Shown: piece after piece, positions 38,591 to 48,478 of the stretch | How positions within the stretch are numbered: position 1 is the first letter of the stretch | Layout: every line of letters starts with the position of its first letter | Source: Longitalea arenae | GTDB lineage: Bacteria > Bacteroidota > Bacteroidia > Chitinophagales > Chitinophagaceae | Assembly: GCF_016924755.1 (NCBI RefSeq) | Contig: NZ_JAFFJX010000015.1 | Coordinates: forward strand, 62,001-126,000 | Reading direction: 5' to 3' | DNA length: 64,000 nt | The notes under the pieces: model-generated | What the model saw: the letters and a program-made list of their open reading frames with translations, nothing else | The model's database searches: none | What the model was told of the DNA's origin: nothing | Translations under genes and position numbers: made by a program

Positions 38591-39508
38591 TTATGGCCGT
38601 GCAAAATCTACGGTGGGTTTCAACACACCACGGGCTGCGTTATAGATTGGTCCACCCAATCCCGTAGGCAGCCCGTCGGTCATAAGCGGAATAGTGGTGG
38701 GGTTGAAACTGCCGGTGATAAAACGGCCGATACAGGCACAGTCAAAATGCAAGCCCAGTTCAGGTGTTGGCACCACGGCAAAGGTCGTAATGGGCCCGGG
38801 ATAGGCGAAAGAGGCGCCATTAAGCCCTGTTGCTTTATTCACAAATACAATGGTGCCCGAAGTGCCACTTGTATGCATCACATATAACTGACCATTACAG
38901 TTAAAGGTCAAACCACGTGCGTTCAGTCCCACCGGCAATGGATTTGGCAAACAATTTACCGTAGGCGCGCCGGGCAGTCCCAACCTTACGATGCGGTTAT
39001 TGGGCGCTACAGTGCCACGGTTGATGGCGTAGTAAGCGCCTGTGGTTTGATCCCTTTCCACATCGCTTAAATTGAGGACAATGCCGCAGGTGTTGGTAGC
39101 AGGCGTTATGCTTACGCAATTCGGATCGGTAAATCGGAGAATGGCATTTGGTACCGGCGATCCGGTGATGCCGGTGGTGCCATAAAAGATACCGGTTGCA
39201 GGATCATAGGCCAGGCCACTGGCATTGCGAATGGGGGTGCCGCTGCAATCTTTCAGCTGGTTGGTACCGCTTACCACGTAAGGAACTACCGTAACTGGAC
39301 CAGCGCCCGGCGAGCCGGTCACTTTATAGATAAAAGAAGCACCTGAAGCAGAATCAACAGCCAGATTGTACATGCCAGGCTGGCATTCTTCGGTGGTGCC
39401 CGTTTTGCTGCCAGATAACGATGATGATGGATCGGCAGTAGTGTTTTTTTTACAGGAAGCAATGGTTAATAGTCCAAAGACAAGTGATATAAGGTTTAAT
39501 CGGTTCAT
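38591..39508 (-). CDS. Lipoprotein with a predicted repetitive beta fold
   Basis: 305 residues with lipobox IASC (C19) and KKN following. The mature chain is glycine-, proline- and threonine-rich, with repeated units such as ASGLAYDPATGIFYGTTG, LSDVERDQTTGAYYAINRG and ARGLTFNCNGQLYVMHTSG that look like beta-propeller blades. Several cysteines (DPNCVSI, NTCGIVL, NCNGQ, DCACIG) may form disulfides. No function can be given. It is monocistronic. Confidence 0.65.
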   Translation of the reverse strand: MNRLNLISLVFGLLTIASCKKNTTADPSSSLSGSKTGTTEECQPGMYNLAVDSASGASFIYKVTGSPGAGPVTVVPYVVSGTNQLKDCSGTPIRNASGLAYDPATGIFYGTTGITGSPVPNAILRFTDPNCVSITPATNTCGIVLNLSDVERDQTTGAYYAINRGTVAPNNRIVRLGLPGAPTVNCLPNPLPVGLNARGLTFNCNGQLYVMHTSGTSGTIVFVNKATGLNGASFAYPGPITTFAVVPTPELGLHFDCACIGRFITGSFNPTTIPLMTDGLPTGLGGPIYNAARGVLKPTVDFARP

Positions 39509-39811
39509 ATAAACGATTTAAGTGCCTGCATTCACGCAGTCAGGCTTTACGCCTTACTCTGTTAAGGATTTTCAGGAACCTCCCCATTATTCCGGGAATA
39601 ATGATCTTACTATGGAATAACAAATGGGAACCGGATTAAAGAGATGGATAATTCCGGAATGAAGTGTACGCCTTTGTTTAAAGTTATTGCATTCACCTGA
39701 TATGGATACACGTAATTGTACGCAATGCCCTCCGGGAATACTGGACCGAACAGGCATATACAACCGTAATATGTATTTGGAAGGTGATCATTGCTGTGCA
39801 ACCAGGGCTGA

Positions 39812-39819
39812 TAAATTTG
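39812..39819 (+). promoter_or_regulatory. Candidate promoter box for tRNA-Ser
   Basis: TAAATTTG fits TAnnTTTG, 43 bases before the tRNA, with TTG 18 bases upstream (39791-39793). Confidence 0.5.
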
Positions 39820-39861
39820 CTTTGCAGGTTTATCGGAAACGCTTAATTTAGACACCCTTTC

Positions 39862-39948
39862 GGAAAGGTGCCAGAGTGGTCGAATGGGACGGTCTCGAAA
39901 ACCGTTGTACGGGCAACTGTACCGAGGGTTCGAATCCCTCCCTTTCCG
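39862..39948 (+). tRNA. tRNA-Ser(CGA)
   Basis: An 87-base type II tRNA. Acceptor GGAAAGG pairs with CCTTTCC; anticodon stem ACGGT/ACCGT encloses loop CTCGAAA with anticodon CGA, reading UCG. A long variable arm (GTAC...GTAC) and a T arm GAGGG-TTCGAAT-CCCTC are present. The 3' CCA is not encoded (GCA follows). A terminator hairpin and an unusual repeat cassette begin 3 bases downstream. Confidence 0.97.
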
Positions 39949-39950
39949 CA

Positions 39951-40078
39951 AGTCTTCCTCACAGAACCCCGGCAGTGCCGGGGTTTTTGTTTGGAACGGA
40001 TGAGACGAACTTGTTCGGATCAGCCGTGAAAACAAAAAGCCGGGCGGCTATAGCCGCCCGGGTTCTGTGAGGAAGACT
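39951..40078. repeat. 19-bp perfect inverted repeat next to tRNA-Ser
   Basis: AGTCTTCCTCACAGAACCC (39951-39969) and its exact reverse complement (40060-40078) flank 90 bases that hold two hairpins: the terminator at 39965 and GCCGGGCGGCTATAGCCGCCCGG. Confidence 0.95.
39965..39988 (+). terminator. Terminator of the tRNA-Ser transcript
   Basis: AACCCCGG-CAGTG-CCGGGGTT followed by TTT, 17 bases after the tRNA. Confidence 0.9.
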
Positions 40079-40220
40079 TAAGCCTCCCACACGGGGATCG
40101 CCGAAGGCAATCCCTGGCTTGCCCGGACGGTGCATAGAAATAAAAAATGAAAAGGCACGAAGTGCCTGCGTTGCTTTTGACTTAAGCCTCCCACCCGGGG
40201 ATCGCCGAAGGCAATCCCTG
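40075..40220. repeat. Pair of 42-base direct repeats beside tRNA-Ser
   Basis: Copies at 40075-40116 and 40179-40220 differ at one base. Each starts GACTTAAGCCTCCCAC and contains a hairpin-forming GGGATCGCCGAAGGCAATCCC. The first overlaps the right arm of the 19-bp inverted repeat. A further small hairpin (GGCACGAAGTGCC) lies between them. Confidence 0.95.
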
Positions 40221-40315
40221 CACCATACCATTAAAATATACTTAGCGCCATCCGGCACCTTTCCTATTATCCTAAAATTAAAGTAAGTTTACAGCCCCAC
40301 CTCTGAGATAAGGCG

Positions 40316-40909
40316 TTGGATAATAGGCAAATAAATATCGAGAAAGAGTTGTTTTCCCGCGTTGCGCAGGGAGATGAGGAAGCGTTTAATACCTTGTTTC
40401 ACGCCTATGTGCCCAGGCTGCATACACTGGTAATGAAAGTGACCCGGTCGGAAGCGGTGGCGAAAGATATTATCCAGGAGGTATTTCTGTATTTATGGAT
40501 GGACCGGGAATCGCTTGCCGACATCGGGGTGCCGCAAAACTGGATCTTTAAGATCGCTTATAACCGCTCTTATAGCTGGCTGGCCCGGCAGATGTCCCGT
40601 AACCAAAAATACAGCGAGTTCAAACTACAACACCCGGCTGAGGGGGATGACAGCCTGGAGCACACCGTTTCCCTCAATGAAACGGCCCGGCTGATCCACG
40701 AGGCAACTGCGTTATTGCCAGAGCAGGCCCGCAAGATTTTTCAACTAAGCCGCGAAACCGGGCTCAAAGCGGCAGAAGTTGCCGATCAACTCGAGATCTC
40801 TGTACAAACAGTTCGTAACTCACTCGTACGATCGGTAAAATTCATCAAGGAATACCTGGCCCAGCATGGCATTGTACTACCCGCACTGCTCATTTTATAC
40901 ATTATGTAA
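40316..40909 (+). CDS. ECF-type RNA polymerase sigma factor of a Sus-like locus
   Basis: 197 residues starting at TTG; no in-frame ATG is available upstream. Sigma region 2 is seen in FNTLFHAYVPRLHTLVMKV and AKDIIQEVFLYLWMDRE; region 4 is seen in LLPEQARKIFQLSRETGLKAAEVADQLEISVQTVRNSLVRSVKFIKEYL, with its helix-turn-helix. It is followed by a FecR-type anti-sigma gene and a SusC/SusD pair, the standard arrangement in which binding of substrate by SusC/D signals through FecR to release the sigma factor. Confidence 0.92.
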   Translation: MDNRQINIEKELFSRVAQGDEEAFNTLFHAYVPRLHTLVMKVTRSEAVAKDIIQEVFLYLWMDRESLADIGVPQNWIFKIAYNRSYSWLARQMSRNQKYSEFKLQHPAEGDDSLEHTVSLNETARLIHEATALLPEQARKIFQLSRETGLKAAEVADQLEISVQTVRNSLVRSVKFIKEYLAQHGIVLPALLILYIM

Positions 40910-41009
40910 GTTTTTTTTCATGATGATAGGTATGTTTTCTTTTCCCATCGTACATAATTAATGGCGGGGCCCCAAGCCCTGCTTTTTTGATCCATAATTC
41001 AATAATGTC

Positions 41010-42338
41010 ATGGACAGACTGCTTAAAGACGAACTGCTTGCATTGCTCGGGAAAGCCAGGGCTGGTGACGCCACCGGAGATGACTATTCCCGCATAGCAG
41101 CGATCATCAACAGTGACAATAGCGGTGAACTGATCGCCCAGGTTGATAGCTTTCTGGCACAGGAAGAACCGGTTCCTTCCAGGCATGTTGAACCTTATGA
41201 TCAGGATTATTGGCAGCGGGTCTTCCTCGAGATGAAGGAAAGCTGGCAAACCCGGGGCCGGTTATCTGCAGTGAGCCATCCGGAGGCAAAGCCCCACCGG
41301 CGCGCTGTATGGCAGCGCTGGTTAGCTGCCGCATCCATTCTTCTCGTACTCGGCGTTGGCATCTACTTCCTCGTAAACACAAGATCTCCGCAACCAGTTG
41401 CCAGCTCCACTGAGATCTTACCCGGAAAAGACGGCGCTATTTTAACCCTGGCTGATGGTTCCAAAGTTTTGTTAGACAGTATCCAAAACGGAGTAGTTGC
41501 CATGCAGGGCGGTACAAGGGCAAAGATTGTTGATGGTACACTTATTTACGAGGGCCGGGGCAGCGAAGTGGTTTACAATATCATGTCTACCCCGAAAGCC
41601 CGCAAGTTTCATATAATACTGCCCGATGGAACTGAAGCCTGGTTGAACAGCGCCAGCTCTATTCGATATCCCACCACGTTTACAGGAACTGAACGCAGGG
41701 TTACAGTAACAGGTGAAGTATATTTTGAAGTGGCCAAAAACGAGAAGATGCCCTTCCGCCTGAATGTAAATGATAAGGCCGAAATAGAAGTGCTGGGAAC
41801 GCATTTCAATGTAAAGGCCTATGAAAACGATTCCCTCATAAATACAACACTCCTGGAAGGCTCCATTGCGATTTCTGTTGCTACCGGCCAGCACCAGCAA
41901 ACTGGTCTCTCCTCACAACCTGGTAAAAAAGGCCGGATGGAGAGTAGAGAAAAGCTTATTCTGAAGCCTGGGCAGCAGGCGCAGATCCTGGTTGGCGAGA
42001 AGAAAATGCAGGTGAAAGCGGCGCTCTCTGCTGCGCAAAATACGGCCGGTGGGGAAGCCGGGGCGGGGGTTACTGTCATTAACAATACTGATACAGCCAA
42101 AGTGATGGCCTGGAAAAATGGCGTATTTGATTTCAATGATATCACATTTGAAGACGGAATGCACCAGCTCGAGCGCTGGTATGATATAGAAGTCGTCTAT
42201 GAAAAAGGAATACCAACAGACATAGAGCTGAATGGGAAGCTCAGTAAAGATATTGCGCTAAATGACCTGGTAATTATATTGGAAAAGATCGGCGTGCAAT
42301 GCCGCCTGGAAGGAAGAAAATTGTACATAGAACGTTAA
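41010..42338 (+). CDS. FecR-family anti-sigma factor
   Basis: 442 residues. The cytoplasmic N-terminal part (about 1-100) would hold the sigma factor; one membrane helix (104-123, WLAAASILLVLGVGIYFLVN) follows. The periplasmic FecR domain shows GTEAWLNSASSIRYPTTFTG, RRVTVTGEVYFEVAKNEKMPF and VLGTHFNVKAYEND. The C-terminal DUF4974 region ends FNDITFEDGMHQLERWYDIEVVYE and the STN-like LVIILEKIGVQC. A stretch of 30-40 polar residues (about 285-350) is inserted before it. It pairs with the sigma factor upstream and SusC downstream. Confidence 0.92.
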   Translation: MDRLLKDELLALLGKARAGDATGDDYSRIAAIINSDNSGELIAQVDSFLAQEEPVPSRHVEPYDQDYWQRVFLEMKESWQTRGRLSAVSHPEAKPHRRAVWQRWLAAASILLVLGVGIYFLVNTRSPQPVASSTEILPGKDGAILTLADGSKVLLDSIQNGVVAMQGGTRAKIVDGTLIYEGRGSEVVYNIMSTPKARKFHIILPDGTEAWLNSASSIRYPTTFTGTERRVTVTGEVYFEVAKNEKMPFRLNVNDKAEIEVLGTHFNVKAYENDSLINTTLLEGSIAISVATGQHQQTGLSSQPGKKGRMESREKLILKPGQQAQILVGEKKMQVKAALSAAQNTAGGEAGAGVTVINNTDTAKVMAWKNGVFDFNDITFEDGMHQLERWYDIEVVYEKGIPTDIELNGKLSKDIALNDLVIILEKIGVQCRLEGRKLYIER

Positions 42339-42618
42339 TTCAATCCGCTGTAAACCTGCCTTATCTTATCATCCGGCCTGCGCTCAAAAGCAGGCTGGTC
42401 GCTGGTTTCAAGACAAGCCTTTTCCGCTAGGGAAAAGTACTTATAACTAAGAATAAAACTGCCTTAACAAAACGATTGCCATGCAAAAATCACAAATTAC
42501 ATAACTGCCATTGGGTAAAACCAAACCGGAAGTGTCGTCAGCACTTCCGGAGAAAGTTCAGTTGCCCAAAACGAAAGTCTGTAATCTCCATTTTTTAACA
42601 ACCAAACGTTTGCAACTT

Positions 42619-45600
42619 ATGCAAAAAAAATCAATTGGTTCCGGATTTTCTATGCCCTGCCTGACCGCATTTTCAGATCGGTTGCCGGCATTTGGGCCTG
42701 GGTTCGCCGGAGCAATCACCAAAACGCTGCTTGCGATAGGATCGAATGCCATTACATCTTATCGCTGTGTCGGAAAAACTACCGTTCTAGCGATGAAATT
42801 GACCATTTTTTTTATTGCCATTGCTTTTTTCTCGGCCCATGCCGAGGGAACAGCCCAGAACATCACGATCTCGGGCAGGAACCTGCCCTTAAAGACAGTG
42901 TTCAGTGCTATTGAAAAGCAAACCGGTTATGTGATCTTCAATAATAAACGTGATCTTGACGAGTCTAAGACAGTCACCATATCGGCCCACAATCTTCCAT
43001 TGAAAGATGTGCTGGATATCATTCTTAAAGACCAGCCCCTGGAATATTCCATTACCGGTAAAACAATCGTGCTGTCGCGCAGGCTGCCCGTTATCTCTAC
43101 AGATCATCCTGAAATAGCCCGGATCCCGATTACAGGAACCGTGGTGGACGCAAAAGGCTTGCCGCTCGATAATGTATCGGTTGTCATTAAAGGTAAAAAT
43201 AAGGTCGGCACTACGACAAATGCATCGGGAGAATTCCGAATAGAAGCGAATGAAGGTGATGTGCTCGTTTTTTCGATTGTTGGTTACCTGGAGCAACAGG
43301 TTACCGTAGGAAAAAATACGAATGTCAGTATTACCTTAACGGCGATCGATGCAAAACTCGAAGAAGTCGTTGTGGTTGGTTATGGCACAACCAAAAGGAG
43401 AGACCTTACCGGCGCAGTTGTATCGGTGAAACCCGATGAGATCACCGCCCGCCCTGGGCCCAATCCCATGGAATCGCTGCAGGGCAGAGTGGCCGGTTTA
43501 GACATTACCCGGTCATCAGGGCAACCCGGCGCTGCTCTGAATATACAATTGCGGGGTAACCGCTCCTTTACTGCCAGCGGCACTCCATTGTTTATCATCA
43601 ATGGCCTGCCCGGTGATTACGCTACCCTGAACCCCTATGATATTGAATCTATTGAAGTATTGAAAGACGCTTCCTCAACGGCCATGTATGGTTCTGCAGG
43701 TTCGAACGGGGTGATTATCATTACTACAAAAAGCGGGAAAGCAGGAAAATTAAGCATAGATCTCAATACTTATTACGGGTATAATGGCTGGTCTGTGACC
43801 CCTAAAATGCGCACGGGAGACGCCTATTTGCAAACCAAGCGCGATGCTTACAGTTATGTGTGGGATGCTGCCAACAAACAATGGACAAGGACCGGTGCGC
43901 TTTGGCAATCAGAAGCAAATGATGAAGCTATTTTCGGTGCTCAACGCTATGCTACTTTCCAGGAAGGCTATTTTGCCGACTGGGCAGATCTTTTCCTGCA
44001 AAAAAATGCGGCCACCCAAAACTATAGTATCGGTGTATCTGGCGGTAATGATAAGACCAAGGGCTATATCTCTTTCAATTACACCGACGAAAAAGGGCAA
44101 TACTTCGGCGACCGTTATAAGCTCTTTGCATCCACTATGCGGATAGATCATAAAGTAAAGAACTGGATCACGATCGGAAGCAGCCTGCAGGCTTCGTATG
44201 TAGACCGGGACAAAGCGCAGGACAAACTCGAGAATGCGCTGGTAACGGATCCGCTGGCCAGGCCTTACAAAGCCGATGGCACCCTGAACCCCGATCTTGG
44301 TAATAACGTATATAACCTGTTACTCAATAATCAGCCCGGCGTATATGGCAATGTAGACAATAACCTGCGGCTCTATGTAAATCCTTATGTAGAGATCAGG
44401 CCATTAAAAGGCCTGAGCTTTTTGTCGCGCCTGAGCACCTGGCTTAATTTCTCCAACACTTACCGTTTCGATGGTATCGGTTCCGTAAACTATACTTATG
44501 CCAATGCCGGCATTGCCAGGGCTTATGTTGATCAGAACCGCCAAACCGGTTACCAATGGGAGAACATTCTTACCTATAATTTTAAAGTGGCAAACGACCA
44601 TGCTTTTACATTGACGGGCATTACTTCCTGGTATGATAACAGCAATACCAACACGTCTATGACCCAAAGCAATATTTTGTCGAACAATTTCAAATGGTAC
44701 AAATTTACCGGTGATGTAAACACGACGGCGACATCAGAATACACGATGTCGAAGACCCTGGGTTTTATCGGCCGTTTGAATTATTCTTACCGGGGCAAAT
44801 ACCTGCTGCAGGCTTCTGTGCGCCGCGATGGGTCTTCTGTACTGTACAAGGATAACCAATGGGATAATTTCCCGGCAGTTTCAGTAGGCTGGAGGATCTC
44901 TGACGAGTCGTTCATGGATGGCGCCACCAGCTGGCTGAACAACCTGAAACTGCGGGTAGGCTGGGGTATTACCGGAACAGCCAAAATCAACCCGTATAGC
45001 TCAGTAAACAACCTGGAATCAACCAATATGTCGTTGGGCGGTGTAACGCAACCCATTTACCGCCAATCGCAGTTTATTACCAACCCGGAATTAGGGTGGG
45101 AAAAATCCTACAATACGAACATCGGGGTAGATGCGGCATTCCTTAAGAACCGGATCGACGTTTCATTGGATCTTTATGATACAAAGACCAAAGGCGTTAT
45201 CTATAGTGTTACCGCCCCGATCATTTACGGTACCTACCGGCCTGGTACACAATATCAAACCAACCTGAATGTATGCGAAACGCAGAACAGGGGTATAGAA
45301 CTGGCATTGAACACGCGTAACGTTGTTACCAAGGACTTTACCTGGAATTCATCGGTTGCTTTTTCTTACAACAAAGAGAAGATCCTGCGATTGACAGGTG
45401 GGGTAGCGAACAATATCGCAAACGATGTGTACTCGCTTACGATCGGTCAGCCGGTACGGTCTTTCCGTAATTATAAACTGGATGGCGTTTGGCAGATCGG
45501 GGAAGAAAATGATGCCGCTGTATTTAATAAAAGGCCGGGCGACCTGAAAGTAAATGTTCCGGGTATGACCCGCCTGGGCGAAGGTGTATATACGAAAACA

Positions 45601-46227
45601 GCCGCAGATGGTACGGTGAACTATTATTATAATGATCTGGCGGAAGCGCAGAAATACAATCCTGCGCTGGTAGACGCCACCAGAAGATATACCTATAGCG
45701 CCAACGATTACCAGATCCTGGGGCATAATACACCCGACTGGTCATTGGGATTCCAGAACAGTTTCAGCTATAAGAATTTTGACCTGACTATCTATTCCTA
45801 TTTCAGGTGGGGACAAATGATCAGCTATAACATGATGGGATGGTACCAGCCGAATTCATTCGCCACCAATGCCAGCCCGTCGAGAACAATCCCAGAGCAT
45901 TTCAACTACTGGACGCCAACGAATCCAACGAACGATTTCCCGATGATGAACTACCTGGAAACGAGTTCAACAATGACAGGCTTTTCGGGTTTGAACTTTG
46001 TGGATGGATCCTTCTTTAAGATAAAAAATATCACGCTTGGTTACACCTTGCCCAAAGCGCTTATAAACAGGATGTCCATAGAACGTTTCCGCTTATATGG
46101 CACTGTTACGAATCCATTGATCATTGCCAGGAGCCATTATTTAAAGAACTATGATCCTGAAATGAACGGTTCACTCGAATATCCATTGACCAAACAAATT
46201 GTTGTGGGTCTGAATGTGACCCTTTAA
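42619..46227 (+). CDS. SusC/RagA-family TonB-linked outer-membrane receptor
   Basis: 1202 residues from ATG 42619 (an in-frame TTG at 42511 is less likely). The long N-terminus with a late hydrophobic segment ending AEGTAQ is usual for this group. In order: an STN domain (ITISGRNLPLKTVFSAIEKQ), a carboxypeptidase-regulatory-like domain (ITGTVVDAKGLPLDNVSV), the TonB-dependent plug with VVVVGYGTTKRRDLTG and GTPLFIINGLPGD, then a large beta-barrel. The STN domain links it to the FecR/sigma pair upstream. It imports a polymer-derived ligand together with the SusD protein downstream; the ligand is unknown. 42339-42618 shows no other gene. Confidence 0.93.
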   Translation: MQKKSIGSGFSMPCLTAFSDRLPAFGPGFAGAITKTLLAIGSNAITSYRCVGKTTVLAMKLTIFFIAIAFFSAHAEGTAQNITISGRNLPLKTVFSAIEKQTGYVIFNNKRDLDESKTVTISAHNLPLKDVLDIILKDQPLEYSITGKTIVLSRRLPVISTDHPEIARIPITGTVVDAKGLPLDNVSVVIKGKNKVGTTTNASGEFRIEANEGDVLVFSIVGYLEQQVTVGKNTNVSITLTAIDAKLEEVVVVGYGTTKRRDLTGAVVSVKPDEITARPGPNPMESLQGRVAGLDITRSSGQPGAALNIQLRGNRSFTASGTPLFIINGLPGDYATLNPYDIESIEVLKDASSTAMYGSAGSNGVIIITTKSGKAGKLSIDLNTYYGYNGWSVTPKMRTGDAYLQTKRDAYSYVWDAANKQWTRTGALWQSEANDEAIFGAQRYATFQEGYFADWADLFLQKNAATQNYSIGVSGGNDKTKGYISFNYTDEKGQYFGDRYKLFASTMRIDHKVKNWITIGSSLQASYVDRDKAQDKLENALVTDPLARPYKADGTLNPDLGNNVYNLLLNNQPGVYGNVDNNLRLYVNPYVEIRPLKGLSFLSRLSTWLNFSNTYRFDGIGSVNYTYANAGIARAYVDQNRQTGYQWENILTYNFKVANDHAFTLTGITSWYDNSNTNTSMTQSNILSNNFKWYKFTGDVNTTATSEYTMSKTLGFIGRLNYSYRGKYLLQASVRRDGSSVLYKDNQWDNFPAVSVGWRISDESFMDGATSWLNNLKLRVGWGITGTAKINPYSSVNNLESTNMSLGGVTQPIYRQSQFITNPELGWEKSYNTNIGVDAAFLKNRIDVSLDLYDTKTKGVIYSVTAPIIYGTYRPGTQYQTNLNVCETQNRGIELALNTRNVVTKDFTWNSSVAFSYNKEKILRLTGGVANNIANDVYSLTIGQPVRSFRNYKLDGVWQIGEENDAAVFNKRPGDLKVNVPGMTRLGEGVYTKTAADGTVNYYYNDLAEAQKYNPALVDATRRYTYSANDYQILGHNTPDWSLGFQNSFSYKNFDLTIYSYFRWGQMISYNMMGWYQPNSFATNASPSRTIPEHFNYWTPTNPTNDFPMMNYLETSSTMTGFSGLNFVDGSFFKIKNITLGYTLPKALINRMSIERFRLYGTVTNPLIIARSHYLKNYDPEMNGSLEYPLTKQIVVGLNVTL

Positions 46228-46255
46228 TTGCAGAACGATCAAAAACAGCGTAATT

Positions 46256-48322
46256 ATGAAAGTCAAGAAAATAAACAGACTATTATATAAATCCCTGCTA
46301 TGTTTGACCATCGCATTTTCCGTTTCCTCCTGTAAATTGGATGAATACAATCCTACCTCCTTAGCGGAAAATGAAGTGCTTCGTAAATTCAATGACTGGA
46401 AAGCGTATCAATCCAACTGTTATACCGGGCTTTGGGGATCACTTATAGGTATGCCTTATGGGATCGTTTCAGAAGCTGGTACTGATCTGTGGACTTTCCC
46501 TTATGGCAACCACAACCAGTTCCGCGATGTGATCGCATACGAGGAGTTCACCATCAATTCAGGTGTTGTGAGAAACACCTGGGATTTTGCCTGGGGTTCT
46601 ATCAAGGATTGCAATAAAACAATCCAGCTGGCTGACCAGTTGGTCGATGGCGATGCCAATGAGATCAGGGTATTGGTAGCGGAGGCACAGCTGTTGCGTG
46701 CATACTATTATTCAGTGCTCGTGGCGCATTTCGGCGAACTTCCATTGATAACCGTAGATGATCCAATAAAGAATCTAAGTCCAACGCGCAATAGCGTTCC
46801 CGAGATCTATAGCCAGATCGTTGCTGACTTACGTTCTGCATTTGATAACCTGCGTACAACACCGCTCGACAATAATTTGCAAAGGGTAACCAAAAAGTCG
46901 GCATTGGGATTGTTGGCCCGGGTTTATGCGCAGGGCGCCGGGGAAGGATTGAATGAAGGGGGTAAATCTTATTGGTTACGGGCGAAAGAAGTGGCCGACA
47001 GCTTAATTAACAATATGGGCGCTTACAACGCGGTATTGTATGATGATTTTGCCAGGGTCTTCGCATCGGCCAATAACAGGAATAACCTGGAAGCATTATT
47101 TACCGCTTATGGACTTAATCCCTATAGCGAATCATACGATTATGCCACCGGTAATACGAAACCGAACCTGTACCTGCATTATTATCCCAAGCTGGATGAT
47201 GCCTTCGGCACAGGAGATATTTTCAAAAGAAGTGTCAACTCCAATACGTCCAATGCCTACTATGGACGTTTGAACCAGCAGTTCATTGCGCCCACAAAAT
47301 ACCTGATCAATTGCTTCAATGCCAATTATGATAAACGTTGGGAGAATACCTTTGTAACAGCCTTCACCAACTATTCAGGTGTTCAGGCGATCAGCAGTCT
47401 GGGCGCCGGGGTTCCCGGCCCTGCCAATGTAACCTACAATGCCGCTACCGTTACCTTAACGGCTGCCATGGCTAACAAGTATGGCCTCGATGCTTCGCAT
47501 GTAGGAAAAAAGATCTACCCTTACGTGGATGTGAACGCCCGCAATGCTTCGCGGAATGCTACCTGGCAATACATTCCAAAGGTGTGGCAGAAAGGGGCTA
47601 CGTCAGGCTCCACCGCAGACCTGGTAGAGGTAGCCAATGCCAATGTACATCCATATCCGCTCGCTGAAGATGAGAACCGCTTTTTTGCCTACCTGAGCAA
47701 AGAACCGCTCAGCGCAGCAGATAAAAGTAAACGCCAGTATGTAACGGTGAATATTGACGATCTCTTCGATCTGGCGGCCGATCCTACAGGCAGTACGTAT
47801 AAAAGCGTTACGTCAACGAATGGATTGCCCTTATCCAGCCTTGCCAATCTCTTTCCTGCCATGAGTAAGTTCAATACGAATTTCGATGGCGGATGGCTGG
47901 GTGGTAATTTCCAGCAAAAGCTGGGCAATATCATGATCATGCGGATGGCGGAAGTATATTTAATTGCTGCTGAAGCCACGCTTCATGTCAATGCAGGTGA
48001 TGGAGCGGCAGCTGCTCAATATCTGAATGTATTGCGCAGACGCGCCTGCCGCAATCCGGCCGATTTCAACACCGGTACCGGCATGCAGTTAACCACGGCA
48101 ACCATGAATGATGTATTTGACGAATATGCCCGTGAATTGTGCGGTGAGTATAACCGCTGGGCGCTGCTCAAGCGTAATAAAGCCTTTGAAAGCCGCCTGC
48201 AGACCTACAACAGAACGGCCCATGCGAATTTTGTTCCGTCTAAACATTATAATCGTCCGATCCCATTTGTATTCCTTAACCAGATCAATAACGCCAATGA
48301 TTTTGGCACTAATGGGTATTAG
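46256..48322 (+). CDS. SusD/RagB-family surface glycan-binding lipoprotein
   Basis: 688 residues with lipobox-like VSSC (C26) followed by KLDEYNPTSLAEN, typical of SusD. Helical TPR-like parts include VLVAEAQLLRAYYYSVLVAHFGELPLI and KSALGLLARVYAQGAGEGLN; the end RMAEVYLIAAEATLHVNAGDG and LCGEYNRWALLKR are family hallmarks. It caps the SusC barrel on the cell surface. It is longer than the usual 500-600 residues. No glycoside hydrolase or peptidase follows; a terminator and dusB come next. Confidence 0.92.
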   Translation: MKVKKINRLLYKSLLCLTIAFSVSSCKLDEYNPTSLAENEVLRKFNDWKAYQSNCYTGLWGSLIGMPYGIVSEAGTDLWTFPYGNHNQFRDVIAYEEFTINSGVVRNTWDFAWGSIKDCNKTIQLADQLVDGDANEIRVLVAEAQLLRAYYYSVLVAHFGELPLITVDDPIKNLSPTRNSVPEIYSQIVADLRSAFDNLRTTPLDNNLQRVTKKSALGLLARVYAQGAGEGLNEGGKSYWLRAKEVADSLINNMGAYNAVLYDDFARVFASANNRNNLEALFTAYGLNPYSESYDYATGNTKPNLYLHYYPKLDDAFGTGDIFKRSVNSNTSNAYYGRLNQQFIAPTKYLINCFNANYDKRWENTFVTAFTNYSGVQAISSLGAGVPGPANVTYNAATVTLTAAMANKYGLDASHVGKKIYPYVDVNARNASRNATWQYIPKVWQKGATSGSTADLVEVANANVHPYPLAEDENRFFAYLSKEPLSAADKSKRQYVTVNIDDLFDLAADPTGSTYKSVTSTNGLPLSSLANLFPAMSKFNTNFDGGWLGGNFQQKLGNIMIMRMAEVYLIAAEATLHVNAGDGAAAAQYLNVLRRRACRNPADFNTGTGMQLTTATMNDVFDEYARELCGEYNRWALLKRNKAFESRLQTYNRTAHANFVPSKHYNRPIPFVFLNQINNANDFGTNGY

Positions 48323-48340
48323 TTAGCAGATATTTCGTTT

Positions 48341-48375
48341 AAATGCCCCGGCGCAGCCAGGGGCATTTTTATTTC
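48341..48375 (+). terminator. Terminator of the SusC/SusD operon
   Basis: AAATGCCCC and GGGGCATTT (9-bp stem) around GGCGCAGCCA, followed by TTATTTC, 18 bases after the SusD stop. Confidence 0.88.
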
Positions 48376-48478
48376 TGCCCGGCAAAGAGGCTGTTATTTG
48401 AGCGGGAAACCATAAAAAATGATAAAATCGGGGACGAATGCATGAAAATGGAAAGTATTGTTGCAATTTTGCACCCCG

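Noticed and set aside
39610-40258. Minus-strand frames across tRNA-Ser (contain GRDSNPRYS)
   Set aside because: They translate the tRNA and the repeat cassette beside it; this is a familiar annotation artefact.
39862-40316. Integrated genomic island at tRNA-Ser
   Set aside because: No integrase, no duplicated tRNA 3' end and only about 370 bases before the next chromosomal gene.
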